A stretch of DNA of 8,921 nt from Holosporales bacterium (lineage in GTDB: Bacteria > Pseudomonadota > Alphaproteobacteria > RUG11792), in the NCBI GenBank assembly GCA_031262205.1, contig JAISID010000076.1:1-8921 (forward strand), in the 5' to 3' direction. Position numbers and translations under genes: made by a program. The notes beneath the pieces were generated by a model. That model was not told the DNA's origin. It ran no database searches and saw nothing but the letters and a program-made list of their open reading frames with translations. Positions within the stretch are counted from its first letter, which is position 1; each line of letters opens with the position of its first letter. Shown here in pieces: positions 1 to 6,398 of the stretch.

Positions 1-2
1 GT

Positions 3-518
3 TACAATGTAGCCCCGACCGCCAAAAACATTTTTAATCGGATCGTCCCGATATTATATACGGGGAGCGCTCCTAACGATTCTGATCTACAATCTGTGAA
101 ATACATTAAGCTGGACAAAAGATAAAATTGACTTTTTATCAAACCTAATCAATAAGAATGCTGCGACGAATTACCATAAAGCGACAATTCATTTAGCAGA
201 AGGATTTGCAACTGCCGATTCTGTTAAAAATTTAATAGCAACATCGCCGTTAACAGCAGACGATAAAGTTTTATGTTGTTTCGGATGTCCAAACCTCAAA
301 AAAAATTTTATTTTTTGAATGAAAAATTTGGAAAAGATCATATATTATTATGGCTAGATAACGACAAAGTAGGGAAATCATTAATTGATGAAACTGGAGG
401 GTGCTATATGTTCAAAGGATTAAATGAACACGATCAAACGAATAATCTACAAAACGACAACTCCGGCGACAGAAACGAAGGCTTCATCTTCGAAGGCCTT
501 ACCTCCCGCAGTATATAA
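3..518 (+). pseudogene. Toprim-domain primase/relaxase relic, frameshifted and 5'-truncated by the window edge
   Basis: Three frame segments read as one protein. Frame 3 (3-125) gives NVAPTAKNIFNRIVP then YTGSAPNDSDLQSVKYIKLDK. Frame 1 (about 121-318) gives DKIDFLSNLI then LAEGFATADSVKNLI and VLCCFGCPNLKK. Frame 3 again (about 297-518) gives FYFLNEKFGKD, ILLWLDNDKVGKSL and GLNEHDQTNN. The E-G-x-x-TA-x-SV block (acidic Toprim strand), the NLK-N segment and the LDND motif in this order are the layout of Toprim domains in mobile-element primases and relaxase-linked primases. One shift lies near 114-125 and the second at the A8 run 298-305; they are in opposite directions, so this is not a single slip. 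The 5' end is outside the window. The family call rests on motifs only; whether it was a plasmid/phage primase or a TraA-type relaxase C-terminus cannot be decided here. Confidence 0.72.
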
Positions 519-522
519 CCGC

Positions 523-883
523 ATGTTAAACCAACTAGGATTCAATTTTCTCAATATAATAACTAATTCATATCTAAATGGGATATTTCTTTCCTGGTTA
601 GCTTTTTTCGGAACAAACATTTTTTAAATGGAAACGTCCTCAAAAACGTTTCCTCTTTGAAATCTTAACAATTAATATCGCATTAATTTTATCGCCAATT
701 ATTATAAATCCCATATTATTTATAATTACGCATACTCCTTTTAACAGTAAATTTGTTGTTTATAAATCAAATATAAGTTTTTATATTTTAAATATATTAC
801 TATTCATAATAATATTAATAGCAGTAAAAACAGACTTTTTCATATTATCGCATTGTATATTAAACTATATTATTTTATACTAA
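523..883 (+). pseudogene. Small multi-pass membrane protein, one frameshift at a T run
   Basis: The reading frame from ATG 523 runs MLNQLGFNFLNIITNSYL, then LNGIFLSWLAFFGTNIF, and stops at 625-627. Removing one T from the T6 run 620-625 joins it to frame 2, which continues FKWKRPQKRFLFEIL, then three hydrophobic stretches (about 660-735, 780-830, 840-880), ending TAA 881-883. The joined product would be about 119 residues with roughly three or four membrane segments and a basic KWKRPQKR loop. No family is recognised. The codons are extremely AT-rich, more so than the metabolic genes to the right, which fits a horizontally acquired segment shared with the Toprim relic. No Shine-Dalgarno is visible at 523, and it could instead begin as the C-terminal part of the upstream frame (open from 424). 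A sequencing indel in the homopolymer would explain the break equally well. Confidence 0.4.
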
Positions 884-887
884 AAAA

Positions 888-1064
888 ATGGGGACAAAAC
901 ATAAAAAACTTTTTCACAAAAGAATAAAAAACAATATTCAATTATCGCCTTTTGTCCAAATATGTCTTTTCATATTATTTACAATAATTCAAATCTCCAT
1001 ATATGATAACCTCTATTTTATTATACAAAATCTTTCTATTGAGCTTTATCCGGCGTTTTCTTAA
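888..1064 (+). CDS. Hypothetical small single-TM protein
   Basis: ATG 888 lies 4 bases after the stop of the preceding membrane ORF and the frame is open to TAA 1062-1064, giving 58 residues. The N-terminus is basic (MGTKHKKLFHKRIKNN), followed by one hydrophobic helix (about residues 22-38, FVQICLFILFTIIQISI) and a short polar tail. Positive-inside topology would put the N-terminus in the cytoplasm. The tight spacing suggests it belonged to the same transcription unit as the upstream membrane ORF. There is no recognised family and no clear Shine-Dalgarno, and in sequence this AT-rich a 58-codon ORF can arise by chance. Confidence 0.3.
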   Translation: MGTKHKKLFHKRIKNNIQLSPFVQICLFILFTIIQISIYDNLYFIIQNLSIELYPAFS

Positions 1065-1155
1065 CCGCTCTCTTTTCATCTGAAAGTAATTTTGCTTTTC
1101 TCTTTTTAAAAAGCGGTTTATAAAAAATAGGGATCATTCCATGATACGCGACCAT
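1036..1155 (-). CDS. Hypothetical basic peptide ORF, possible C-terminal gene fragment
   Basis: On the minus strand ATG 1155 opens a 39-codon frame ending TAG at 1036-1038: MVAYHGMIPIFYKPLF followed by a Lys/Arg-rich tail (KKRKAKLL, EKRAVKKTPDKAQ). The frame is open upstream to 1191. It sits immediately downstream of the transposase relic on the same strand and its 3' end overlaps the convergent ORF at 888-1064 by 29 bases. The composition (hydrophobic start, charged soluble tail) is more protein-like than random AT-rich sequence, so it may be the surviving 3' end of a gene interrupted by the IS. No family is recognised. Confidence 0.25.
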   Translation of the reverse strand: MVAYHGMIPIFYKPLFKKRKAKLLSDEKRAVKKTPDKAQ

Positions 1156-1186
1156 AATTTTTAAAGCGGCTGGGATAGATAAATTG

Positions 1187-1903
1187 CTATTCTAGCCCAT
1201 GTTCATAGTACGTTTTGATCCATTTTTGTAAAACTTTCAACTGATTATTTAGCTCCTGGACTATTAAACCTAAACTAGCATTCTTTCTGGGGACGCCATT
1301 ATAATCGGTCGTATGTCTTTTTGCTTGATTCCCAAAATTCTCAATTTATATGATGGATTCTATGATTATGAAACTCGGCATAACTCTTAAAATAATCGCT
1401 GTAAATTATACTGTCAGGGGCTATTTTACGCCGTATTATCGGTGTTTCTTCCTTGGCATCGTAATAGTACGAATATACTTTGCCTTTCATTTTTAATAAT
1501 CTAAATACTCCAACTTTGCCTGCTGCTTCGCGACCTTATCTTTGCGAATACCTCCAAAATAAGATTCGTCTACTTCTATCTAGCCTTCCATAAATGTGGA
1601 TTCTTTTATTGTAAAACAAATTAACGGTATTTCTATTTACGCCAACCAGTTCAACAGCCTTTCCGGCTGTTGTTCCCGCAATAGAGAATTGCATCAGTTT
1701 TTTTCGCTTTTGTGAGGTTATTAGCGCCGTGTTTTCATAGACTTATTGCTATTCGTTTGAAAGTCAATTCATCTATCCATGCCCATTTTAAAAGAATTTG
1801 AATTATCCCTTGACGCGCGGTAATGATTTTATAAACGGGTTGCTTGTAGATATTCAAACGCCGTCGTCGCATTTGTTTGTTGCAAGGAACCTAATTTTGC
1901 CAT
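1187..1903 (-). pseudogene. IS1595-family (IS1016-like) transposase, multiply frameshifted
   Basis: Reading the minus strand from ATG 1903, scattered frames give the transposase in order: MAKLGSLQQTNATTAFEYL; RKKLMQFSIAGTTAGKAVEL and VGVNRNTVNLFYNK (helix-turn-helix region, about 1605-1705); IEVDESYFGGIRKDK (first catalytic Asp, about 1540-1575); KGKVYSYYYDAKEETPIIRR then KIAPDSIIYSDYFKSY (second Asp, about 1375-1440); and ENFGNQAKRHTTDYNGVPRK near the C-terminus (about 1290-1345), ending at the TAG at 1187-1189. VDESYFGG, the YSDYFKSY block and ENF-x-x-x-AKRH are hallmarks of the ISXO2-like DDE domain of IS1595 elements. The span is about 239 codons, close to intact family members, but it holds many in-frame stops and shifts, so it is long dead. 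No terminal inverted repeats or target duplications can be delimited with certainty. Confidence 0.82.
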
Positions 1904-1904
1904 T

Positions 1905-1920
1905 GTACGCCAAAAGATAA
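1905..1920. repeat. Orphan arm-end of the palindromic repeat beside the IS relic
   Basis: GTACGCCAAAAGATAA matches the outer end of the right arm of palindromic copy B (4220-4235, GTACGCTAAAAGATAA) at 15 of 16 positions. It begins 2 bases upstream of the transposase start codon and is followed after about 25 bases by the left arm of copy A. It may be a terminus shared by the IS and the palindromes, or the half of an element disrupted by the IS. Confidence 0.5.
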
Positions 1921-1935
1921 TTCCGTTAGTTTATT

Positions 1936-2133
1936 TATAACATTTCTCTTTTGGCTTCATTCAATTATACCGATTTATCACGCGCAGCTTGTCAAGGGAC
2001 GCCTCGCTTTGCTCGCTCTCACGCCCTTGACAAGTCGCTTTATAAATCGGTCGAGATATCCTCGTTCCAAAAGATAAATATTATTGGGGAGCGGTTTGGT
2101 CTTATAGTCTGGTTTCTCGTCGTTAACATCGGT
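1936..2133. repeat. Nested palindromic repeat, copy A
   Basis: An outer left arm (1947-1977, TCTTTTGG to ACCGATTTA) pairs with 2043-2074 only at its two ends. An inner perfect 11-bp stem CTTGTCAAGGG (1988-1998) pairs with CCCTTGACAAG (2024-2034) around a CTCGCTTTGCTCGCTCTC-type loop. Similarity to copy C continues on the right through the TATTATTGGGG block and the TATAGTC-GGTTTCT block to about 2133. The segment that precedes the arm in copies B and C is missing here beyond about 1936, where the IS remnant lies. A 72-codon open frame across it (1951-2169) is a by-product of the repeat. Confidence 0.85.
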
Positions 2134-2661
2134 ATTCTAGATTTCTGGGAAAAGGCGAGAGCGAGCTGAATTGGGGATTATCCCTTACCCCTGGGACAGA
2201 TGAAAACTAGGACTACTATAAGCAGGAAAATACGAACGGTTCGCAGCTATATTCTTTCAAAATTATTCCTTGATATTCCGCGAACTACAATCGTATGCTG
2301 GAAATATAATCAAAAAAGCCCTTGCTAGCTGGAATTGATTAATTGCAAATAGAGTTTAGAACGCGTCTAAAAGAATCCCGTTTGAATTGCCGCTGTAATT
2401 TATTTGCAAGCTCCCGAGTCTATTTATTATCGCGCGTCAATGGGCTGTCCGAAAAAAATAGATTGATCGGCGGTATAATTGTAAGTTAACATTATAACTG
2501 TAAGATTGTTTGCATATTTTTATGTTCTGTAAGTTCTTTGCGTTTCAGAATCTTCATAATTACCCGACGAGAAATTTACTAGTTTCTTCGTCTCGATCTC
2601 GTATCTAATCTATTTCTATACCCCCAATCCCTGATAATTATTGCTTTTTAGGAGTCAAAGT
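2134..2661. other. Intergenic spacer without a supported gene
   Basis: No ORF with coding character was found on either strand. The only structures seen are a nested inverted repeat at 2343-2409, a bulged hairpin 2566-2592 (GACGAGAAA / TTTCTTCGTC), and an ATG-proximal Shine-Dalgarno for the symporter. GATAAT at 2633-2638 could be its -10 box, but no matching -35 is evident. Confidence 0.5.
2343..2409. repeat. Small nested inverted repeat
   Basis: TTGCAAAT (2343-2350) is the exact reverse complement of ATTTGCAA (2402-2409). Within it TTTAGA (2355-2360), ACGCG, TCTAAA (2366-2371) forms a second perfect stem. It is unrelated in sequence to repeats A-C. Short arms in AT-rich DNA may be chance. 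Confidence 0.35.
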
Positions 2662-3840
2662 ATGTTTGTAAAAAAATTTTTAAATCTTCCGTTTCTTATT
2701 TTAACCTTGATCATTTTAATAATGAGCTTTGGACGCTATGTTGACATTTCCGTTAAATCTCAATTGCTAGCCGCAAGTTTATTCTTAAAAGACTTAATTA
2801 TTTTCATATTGCCCGTCTTGATTTTTTCATTTGTTTTGGGAGGGATTCTGAATTTTAAAAATGAATCTATCAAGATTATATTGATCGTCGTGCCTCTGGT
2901 TTGCGTGTCGAACTTTATTGGATTTTGGATATCGTATATATTTACGGCGCCTGTTCTAGAAACGGGGATAGTCGCGATATCAAAGTTAGAATCGCAAAAC
3001 GCCCTTTGTCCCGCCTGGAGTTTAAAAATCCCTTCTTTAGTGAAGAACGACATGGCCTTGCTTATGGGGGCGGCGATGGGAATTTTGGGAACTTTCTTAA
3101 AGATAGACTGCGTAAATAAAGTTAGCGAAAAATTAAACGTCGTTGCAAATTTCATTTTGAAAAAGGTAATTTGTCCCGTCCTGCCGCTATTTATAACGGG
3201 CTTCATAATAAAAATGCAACATGAGGGAACGTTGAACTTAATGATAAAGGATTACGCGTTGTTCCTCGGAATATACGGAATCATAGCGTACGGCTACATG
3301 TTCGTACTTTTATTTTTCTTATCGAACAGAAACGTTTCTTCTGCGGCGGAAAGATTTAAAAATCTTATTCCAAGTATTTTGACAGGTCTTTTCACTACGT
3401 CGAGCGCGGCCGCTATACCAGTCACTATAGAAGGGAGCGAGAAAAATTTAAAAAATAAAAACCTCGCTAGGTTTATTATCCCTACTACCGCGAACATGCA
3501 CCTTCTCGGCGACTGCATTGCGATTCCAACTATTGGTCTTGCGTTGATGGTCTCGTTTGGATATGGAATACCTACTATTGGGCAATATTTTATTTTTACG
3601 TTATACGGCGTCGTAACTAAATTTGCAGGAGCTGGAATCCCTGGCGGAAGCGCGTTGGTTTTCCTTCCGGTTCTTGAAAGCGTATTTGGTTTCTCAGCTC
3701 CGATGCTGACCGCTCTCACAGCCGTCTATATCATATTCGATCCAATCGCAACGTCTGCAAACGTTTTCGGCCACGGCATATTTGCAATGCTTTTCGAAAA
3801 AGTATGCGGCAAGGTATTTAGAAAGTCTTTGAAGCAATAG
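2662..3840 (+). CDS. Dicarboxylate/amino acid:cation symporter (DAACS family), divergent
   Basis: Inner-membrane secondary transporter of the GltP/DctA/SLC1 fold, predicted to import an amino acid or dicarboxylate with a cation. The start is ATG 2662, with AGGAG at 2650-2654 seven bases upstream; a TTG at 2641 in the same frame precedes the Shine-Dalgarno and is not preferred. The 392 residues are slightly short for the family. Recognisable elements in order: about six hydrophobic TM segments; HP1 serine-rich loop TTSSAAAIPVT (245-255); TM7 PTTANMHLLGDCIAIP (274-289); HP2 AGAGIPGGSALVF (322-334); TM8 FDPIATSANVFGHG (359-372). D360 and N367 match the amino-group-binding Asp and Asn of GltPh. 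The substrate Arg is A363, the NMDGT motif is replaced (HLLGD in ungapped alignment), and the TM8 cation Asp is H371. Substrate and coupling ion are therefore uncertain. It stands alone, without operon partners. A weak hairpin follows at 3871-3918. Confidence 0.9.
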   Translation: MFVKKFLNLPFLILTLIILIMSFGRYVDISVKSQLLAASLFLKDLIIFILPVLIFSFVLGGILNFKNESIKIILIVVPLVCVSNFIGFWISYIFTAPVLETGIVAISKLESQNALCPAWSLKIPSLVKNDMALLMGAAMGILGTFLKIDCVNKVSEKLNVVANFILKKVICPVLPLFITGFIIKMQHEGTLNLMIKDYALFLGIYGIIAYGYMFVLLFFLSNRNVSSAAERFKNLIPSILTGLFTTSSAAAIPVTIEGSEKNLKNKNLARFIIPTTANMHLLGDCIAIPTIGLALMVSFGYGIPTIGQYFIFTLYGVVTKFAGAGIPGGSALVFLPVLESVFGFSAPMLTALTAVYIIFDPIATSANVFGHGIFAMLFEKVCGKVFRKSLKQ

Positions 3841-3870
3841 ACGCGAAACCGCATAAAGCGACTTTCTGTG

Positions 3871-3918
3871 AAAATACGCGTAACTACCGCAGGGGATTAC
3901 GGTCGCTATACGTATTTT
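3871..3918 (+). terminator. Possible terminator of the symporter gene
   Basis: AAAATACG at 3871-3878 pairs with CGTATTTT at 3911-3918, and ACCG/CGGT closes the inner part, with mismatches between and a GGGGATTA-type loop. It lies 31 bases after the stop codon and the 3' arm ends in TTTT. The imperfect stem and short T run make this tentative. Confidence 0.35.
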
Positions 3919-4029
3919 AGCCTCTTCTGAGAGTTTAATCTAATGCGAGGCTAGCGGAATTAGGCGGACTACAAACAGGTTATCGCGATGCAAAATTGTA
4001 CTGTTCGTCGAAAGATGATCTCTAAGAAC

Positions 4030-4240
4030 GTTCTTTTTCAGAATATTGGTTAACGATGAGCGATTGCATTTTACGATCAACAGCTTTCTATAACATTTGT
4101 CTTTTGGCGTGCTTCGATTATACCGATTTATTGAAAGCGCAGCTTGTCAAGGGACGCCTCGCTTTGCTCGGCTCTCGTGCCCTTGACACAACTACGCATA
4201 GTAAATCGGTATAATCGAAGTACGCTAAAAGATAAATATT
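4030..4240. repeat. Nested palindromic repeat, copy B (symmetric form)
   Basis: Outer arms 4100-4130 and 4202-4232 are reverse complements at 29 of 31 positions (TCTTTTGGCG, then TTCGATTATACCGATTTA). The inner stem TGTCAAGGG (4145-4153) pairs with CCCTTGACA (4180-4188) around a loop containing CTCGCTTTGCTCGG. About 70 bases before the left arm (TTTTTCAGAATATTGG, then TTTTACGATCAACAGCTTTC, about 4034-4090) are shared with copy C. As single-stranded RNA or DNA it would form a long interrupted hairpin of about 130 nt. It lies between the convergent symporter and hpt genes and could block read-through. Its size and architecture recall Rickettsia palindromic elements, though the sequence is not claimed to be one. 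Confidence 0.9.
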
Positions 4241-4273
4241 ATAAGGTATTATGTTACGCTTGATACCCTAAAA

Positions 4274-4289
4274 TATTTCACGCGGAACA
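4274..4289. other. parS: Degenerate parS-like site
   Basis: TATTTCACGCGGAACA matches the ParB target TGTTTCACGTGAAACA at 13 of 16 positions. It has the same AAAA and TTTT flanks as the perfect site at 6872-6887, which makes a common origin likely. The three changes break the palindrome, so binding would be weak. Confidence 0.45.
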
Positions 4290-4345
4290 TTTTCTAAGGA
4301 GGAATTTTACTTTCCATAATAAATAGGCGTTGGTTTAACGAAAAT

Positions 4346-4400
4346 ACTATTGCTTGCCGTTAATGTTTCATGTGAAACATTAACGATAACTAACAATAGT
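4346..4400. other. parS: parS-like site in an extended palindrome
   Basis: TGTTTCATGTGAAACA (4364-4379) differs from the consensus chromosomal ParB-binding site by one central base. The dyad extends to 28 bp (4358-4385, CGTTAATG on the left and CATTAACG on the right). A further ACTATTG/CAATAGT pair (4346-4352, 4394-4400) lies outside it. It sits just beyond the hpt stop codon. ParB sites of this sequence load the ParABS segregation complex and normally cluster near the chromosome origin; no parA/parB gene is in the window. Confidence 0.8.
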
Positions 4401-4432
4401 TCCTGCCTTGAGAATAAATAACGGCGTTTCGG

Positions 4433-5098
4433 TTAATGATTTACAATATAAATACCAGGCAAGTTTCTAAGGTAGCCGTCGTAATCAAGTCCGTATCCGA
4501 CTAAGAAGTAATCGCCAGGGACTGAAAAGCCTACGAAGTCGACTTGTTGCAAACCGTTTGGGTGACGAACGCCTTTCTTGTCCGTCAATACTGCGGTATA
4601 CACGTTCTTCGCTCCGCAATCCTTATAGAATTGAACAAGGGTTGCAAGAGTTAACCCGCTGTCGACAACGTCGTCGAATAGGATAACGTCTCTCCCTTTG
4701 CAATCGACTCTTGGTTTCATAACCCATTTCAAATCTTTTCTTTCCTCTCCTTCGAAGCTCGAGATGTAAAGACAGTCAAATTCCATATTAAACGACAATT
4801 TCGGTAAGAGACGACCGACAAACGGCAAAGAGCCTTGCAGTACGCAAACGGCGATTGGGTTTTTATCTTTGAATTTTGCGTTCATTTCCTTAGCCATTCT
4901 GTTTATTGTATTGTCGATCTCCCGACTTGAATATACTAGTTTCAACTTCTTTTGAATCGCTTTTACATCTTCAATAGACGCGCTTTTCTTCTGTTCAAAC
5001 GAATTGGCAAGCGACTTCTCGTCTTTGTTATGAATCTGGTTGTAGGTTTGGCAAGAACAGAGAGAAAGGCCGAGCAAAACGGCTAAAAACTTTTTCAT
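4433..5098 (-). CDS. hpt: Hypoxanthine phosphoribosyltransferase with lipoprotein signal peptide
   Basis: Purine salvage enzyme joining hypoxanthine or guanine to PRPP to give IMP or GMP. The 221 residues are about 40 longer than usual because of an N-terminal extension. Residues 1-16 are MKKFLAVLLGLSLCSC, a basic start, hydrophobic core and a lipobox-like LCSC with Cys16 as the lipidation site. Residues 17-45 are a polar linker. The catalytic domain follows: LQGS pyrophosphate loop (87-90), SSFEG (113-117), PRPP loop VILFDDVVDSGLT (138-150) with D142/D143/D146, purine-side K174/K175 and F189, and the C-terminal GYGLDYDGYLRNLP block (201-214). All expected catalytic motifs are present, so activity is likely. 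Only Met1 precedes the domain (next Met is 68, inside it), so the leader cannot be dismissed as a mis-called start by moving to another ATG. AAGGG at 5108-5112 lies about ten bases upstream. The family is normally cytosolic; export is an inference from the leader. Confidence 0.93.
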   Translation of the reverse strand: MKKFLAVLLGLSLCSCQTYNQIHNKDEKSLANSFEQKKSASIEDVKAIQKKLKLVYSSREIDNTINRMAKEMNAKFKDKNPIAVCVLQGSLPFVGRLLPKLSFNMEFDCLYISSFEGEERKDLKWVMKPRVDCKGRDVILFDDVVDSGLTLATLVQFYKDCGAKNVYTAVLTDKKGVRHPNGLQQVDFVGFSVPGDYFLVGYGLDYDGYLRNLPGIYIVNH

Positions 5099-5135
5099 AT
5101 TTTATAATCCCTTCTTAGAAATTGTGGAAAAGCCT

Positions 5136-5165
5136 ATTATATAAAGAAATCTCTGCTTATCGCAA
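5136..5165 (-). promoter_or_regulatory. Sigma70-type promoter of hpt
   Basis: On the minus strand TTGCGA (5165-5160), 18-base spacer, perfect TATAAT (5141-5136). The -10 box is about 38 bases upstream of the hpt start codon. The -10 is strong and the -35 matches four of six positions. Confidence 0.55.
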
Positions 5166-5218
5166 GACGTATTCGTTAAAAATTTTCATTTGTGAAAACC
5201 GTTCCGCCCTACGAGGGA

Positions 5219-5253
5219 TTTACAAACTCAGTCGTCGCGAGTTATACTCGCGA
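5219..5253 (+). promoter_or_regulatory. kdsD promoter with an overlapping inverted-repeat operator candidate
   Basis: TTTACA (5219-5224), 18-base spacer, TATACT (5243-5248), about 36 bases ahead of the start codon. A perfect inverted repeat TCGCGAG (5235-5241), TTATA, CTCGCGA (5247-5253) spans the -10 box. A dyad placed there would suit a repressor or an mRNA 5' hairpin. There are no known CGCGAG-binding regulators in the window. Confidence 0.5.
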
Positions 5254-5284
5254 TAAACAATAACGGTACGATTCCTATGTTTTC

Positions 5285-6229
5285 ATGGACTATATAAGCG
5301 AAGCTAAAAAAACAATAATAGAAGAAGCCAAAGCTCTAGAGTTACTAGCCGAGCAGCTTCCGAGTAAGTTCTCGGACGCCGTAGAATTAATATTAAACTC
5401 GAAAGGGAGATTAGTTGTTTCCGGCATTGGGAAAAGCGGGCATATAGGAAGGAAAATATCGGCGACTATGTCGTCTTTAGGACAGAAGTCTTTCTTCTTA
5501 CACCCAAGCGAAGCGTCTCACGGCGATTTGGGAATGCTTGACGAAAAGGATGTCTTACTATTAATTTCATACTCTGGCGAAACAATAGAACTATTGCCGG
5601 TATTAGAATTTGCAAAAAGAGTGGGGATTAAGATCGTATCTATTTCGAAAAACGATAAATCGACGTTATCGGAAAACTCAGATATATGCCTTAAACTTCC
5701 TAATGTTAAAGAAGCGTGTCTCGGCATAGCCCCAACCGTTTCGTCGACGATAACCCTAGCTCTAGGGGACGCCTTAGCGGTTGCTTTGTCGACAAGACGC
5801 GGATTTTCTCCAAAACAGTTTAAAGCCTTTCATCCCGGCGGAGCTTTGGGAAAGAAGTTATCGTTTGTTTTTGACGCGATGCATAAAGAAATGCCGTTGC
5901 TGCAAATTGGAAGCTATATGAGAGACGCCGTAGTCGTTATGTCCGAAGGGAGACTTGGCTGTGTCGGCATTACCGGCGATAGAAACGAATTGCTTGGAAT
6001 GATAACGGACGGCGACTTAAGAAGACATATGTCCAACGGGCTGCTTTTAGAAAAAGTAGAAGAAGTTATGACCGTAAATCCAATTGTTATAGATAAGAAC
6101 TTGCTTCTATCCGAAGTCTTAAGCATAATGGAGAATAAAAAAATTACGAATGTTTTCGTCGTAGACGATAAAAAAACGCCAATCGGAATTATCCACCTTC
6201 ACGATATTATTACGAAAAAGATAATCTGA
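5285..6229 (+). CDS. kdsD: Arabinose-5-phosphate isomerase (KpsF/GutQ family)
   Basis: Cytosolic aldose-ketose isomerase converting D-ribulose 5-phosphate to D-arabinose 5-phosphate, the first step to Kdo, the inner-core sugar of LPS. The length, 314 residues, is close to the family norm of about 320-330. The SIS domain spans about 35-185, with VVSGIGKSGHIGRK (44-57, K50), HPSEASHGDLGML (73-85), ISYSGETIEL (94-103), E143 in NVKEACLG, and FHPGGALGKK (182-191, H183). These match the positions of the catalytic Lys, Glu and His residues in E. coli KdsD. Two CBS domains follow (about 205-260 and 262-314; YMRDAVVVMSEG, MITDGDLRRHM, IIHLHDIITKK). The start is ATG 5285; no Shine-Dalgarno is evident, and the frame begins in the usual place for the family. 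It is transcribed divergently from hpt. The usual alphaproteobacterial neighbours (kdsC, lptC/A/B) are absent downstream. It implies that LPS is retained. Confidence 0.97.
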   Translation: MDYISEAKKTIIEEAKALELLAEQLPSKFSDAVELILNSKGRLVVSGIGKSGHIGRKISATMSSLGQKSFFLHPSEASHGDLGMLDEKDVLLLISYSGETIELLPVLEFAKRVGIKIVSISKNDKSTLSENSDICLKLPNVKEACLGIAPTVSSTITLALGDALAVALSTRRGFSPKQFKAFHPGGALGKKLSFVFDAMHKEMPLLQIGSYMRDAVVVMSEGRLGCVGITGDRNELLGMITDGDLRRHMSNGLLLEKVEEVMTVNPIVIDKNLLLSEVLSIMENKKITNVFVVDDKKTPIGIIHLHDIITKKII

Positions 6230-6283
6230 AAAAATTGCTGAGTTTATGGAGTAAGTCGTATTGATTCATGCGATTCGTCTTAG

Positions 6284-6352
6284 GTTAAAATTAAGTTTCT
6301 GAAAAATTGGTATCTTCAAGACGAAGGCGGCGTACTGGAAAGAACTAAATAA
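6284..6352 (+). pseudogene. Possible short coding relic downstream of kdsD
   Basis: An open segment reads VKIKFLKNWYLQDEGGVLERTK and ends TAA 6350-6352; an in-frame TAG lies just upstream, so it has no start of its own. The composition looks protein-like, and its position after kdsD is where LPS export genes often lie. The family is not recognised and it may be chance. Confidence 0.2.
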
Positions 6353-6398
6353 CCGGTAAATGAAATCCCCGCTTGATTAGTATATTAACCCGCAATAC

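Noticed and set aside
1951..2169. 72-codon plus-strand ORF across palindromic copy A
   Set aside because: It begins inside the repeat arm and runs through the repeat stem and loop. The corresponding frame is not maintained in copies B and C, there is no ribosome binding site, and the product has no family features.
2448..2462. IS-terminus-like GGGCTGTCCGAAAAA
   Set aside because: It resembles the start of some IS terminal repeats, but no partner repeat or transposase frame could be found next to it.
2760..3206. 148-codon minus-strand ORF within the symporter, with similar ones at 3294-3719, 5518-5727, 5914-6126 and 8018-8356
   Set aside because: All lie inside genes with clear family motifs on the other strand or frame; they are composition shadows.
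5123..5131. DnaA box TTTTCCACA (minus strand) near the hpt promoter
   Set aside because: A single near-match with one mismatch and no cluster; expected by chance in AT-rich DNA.
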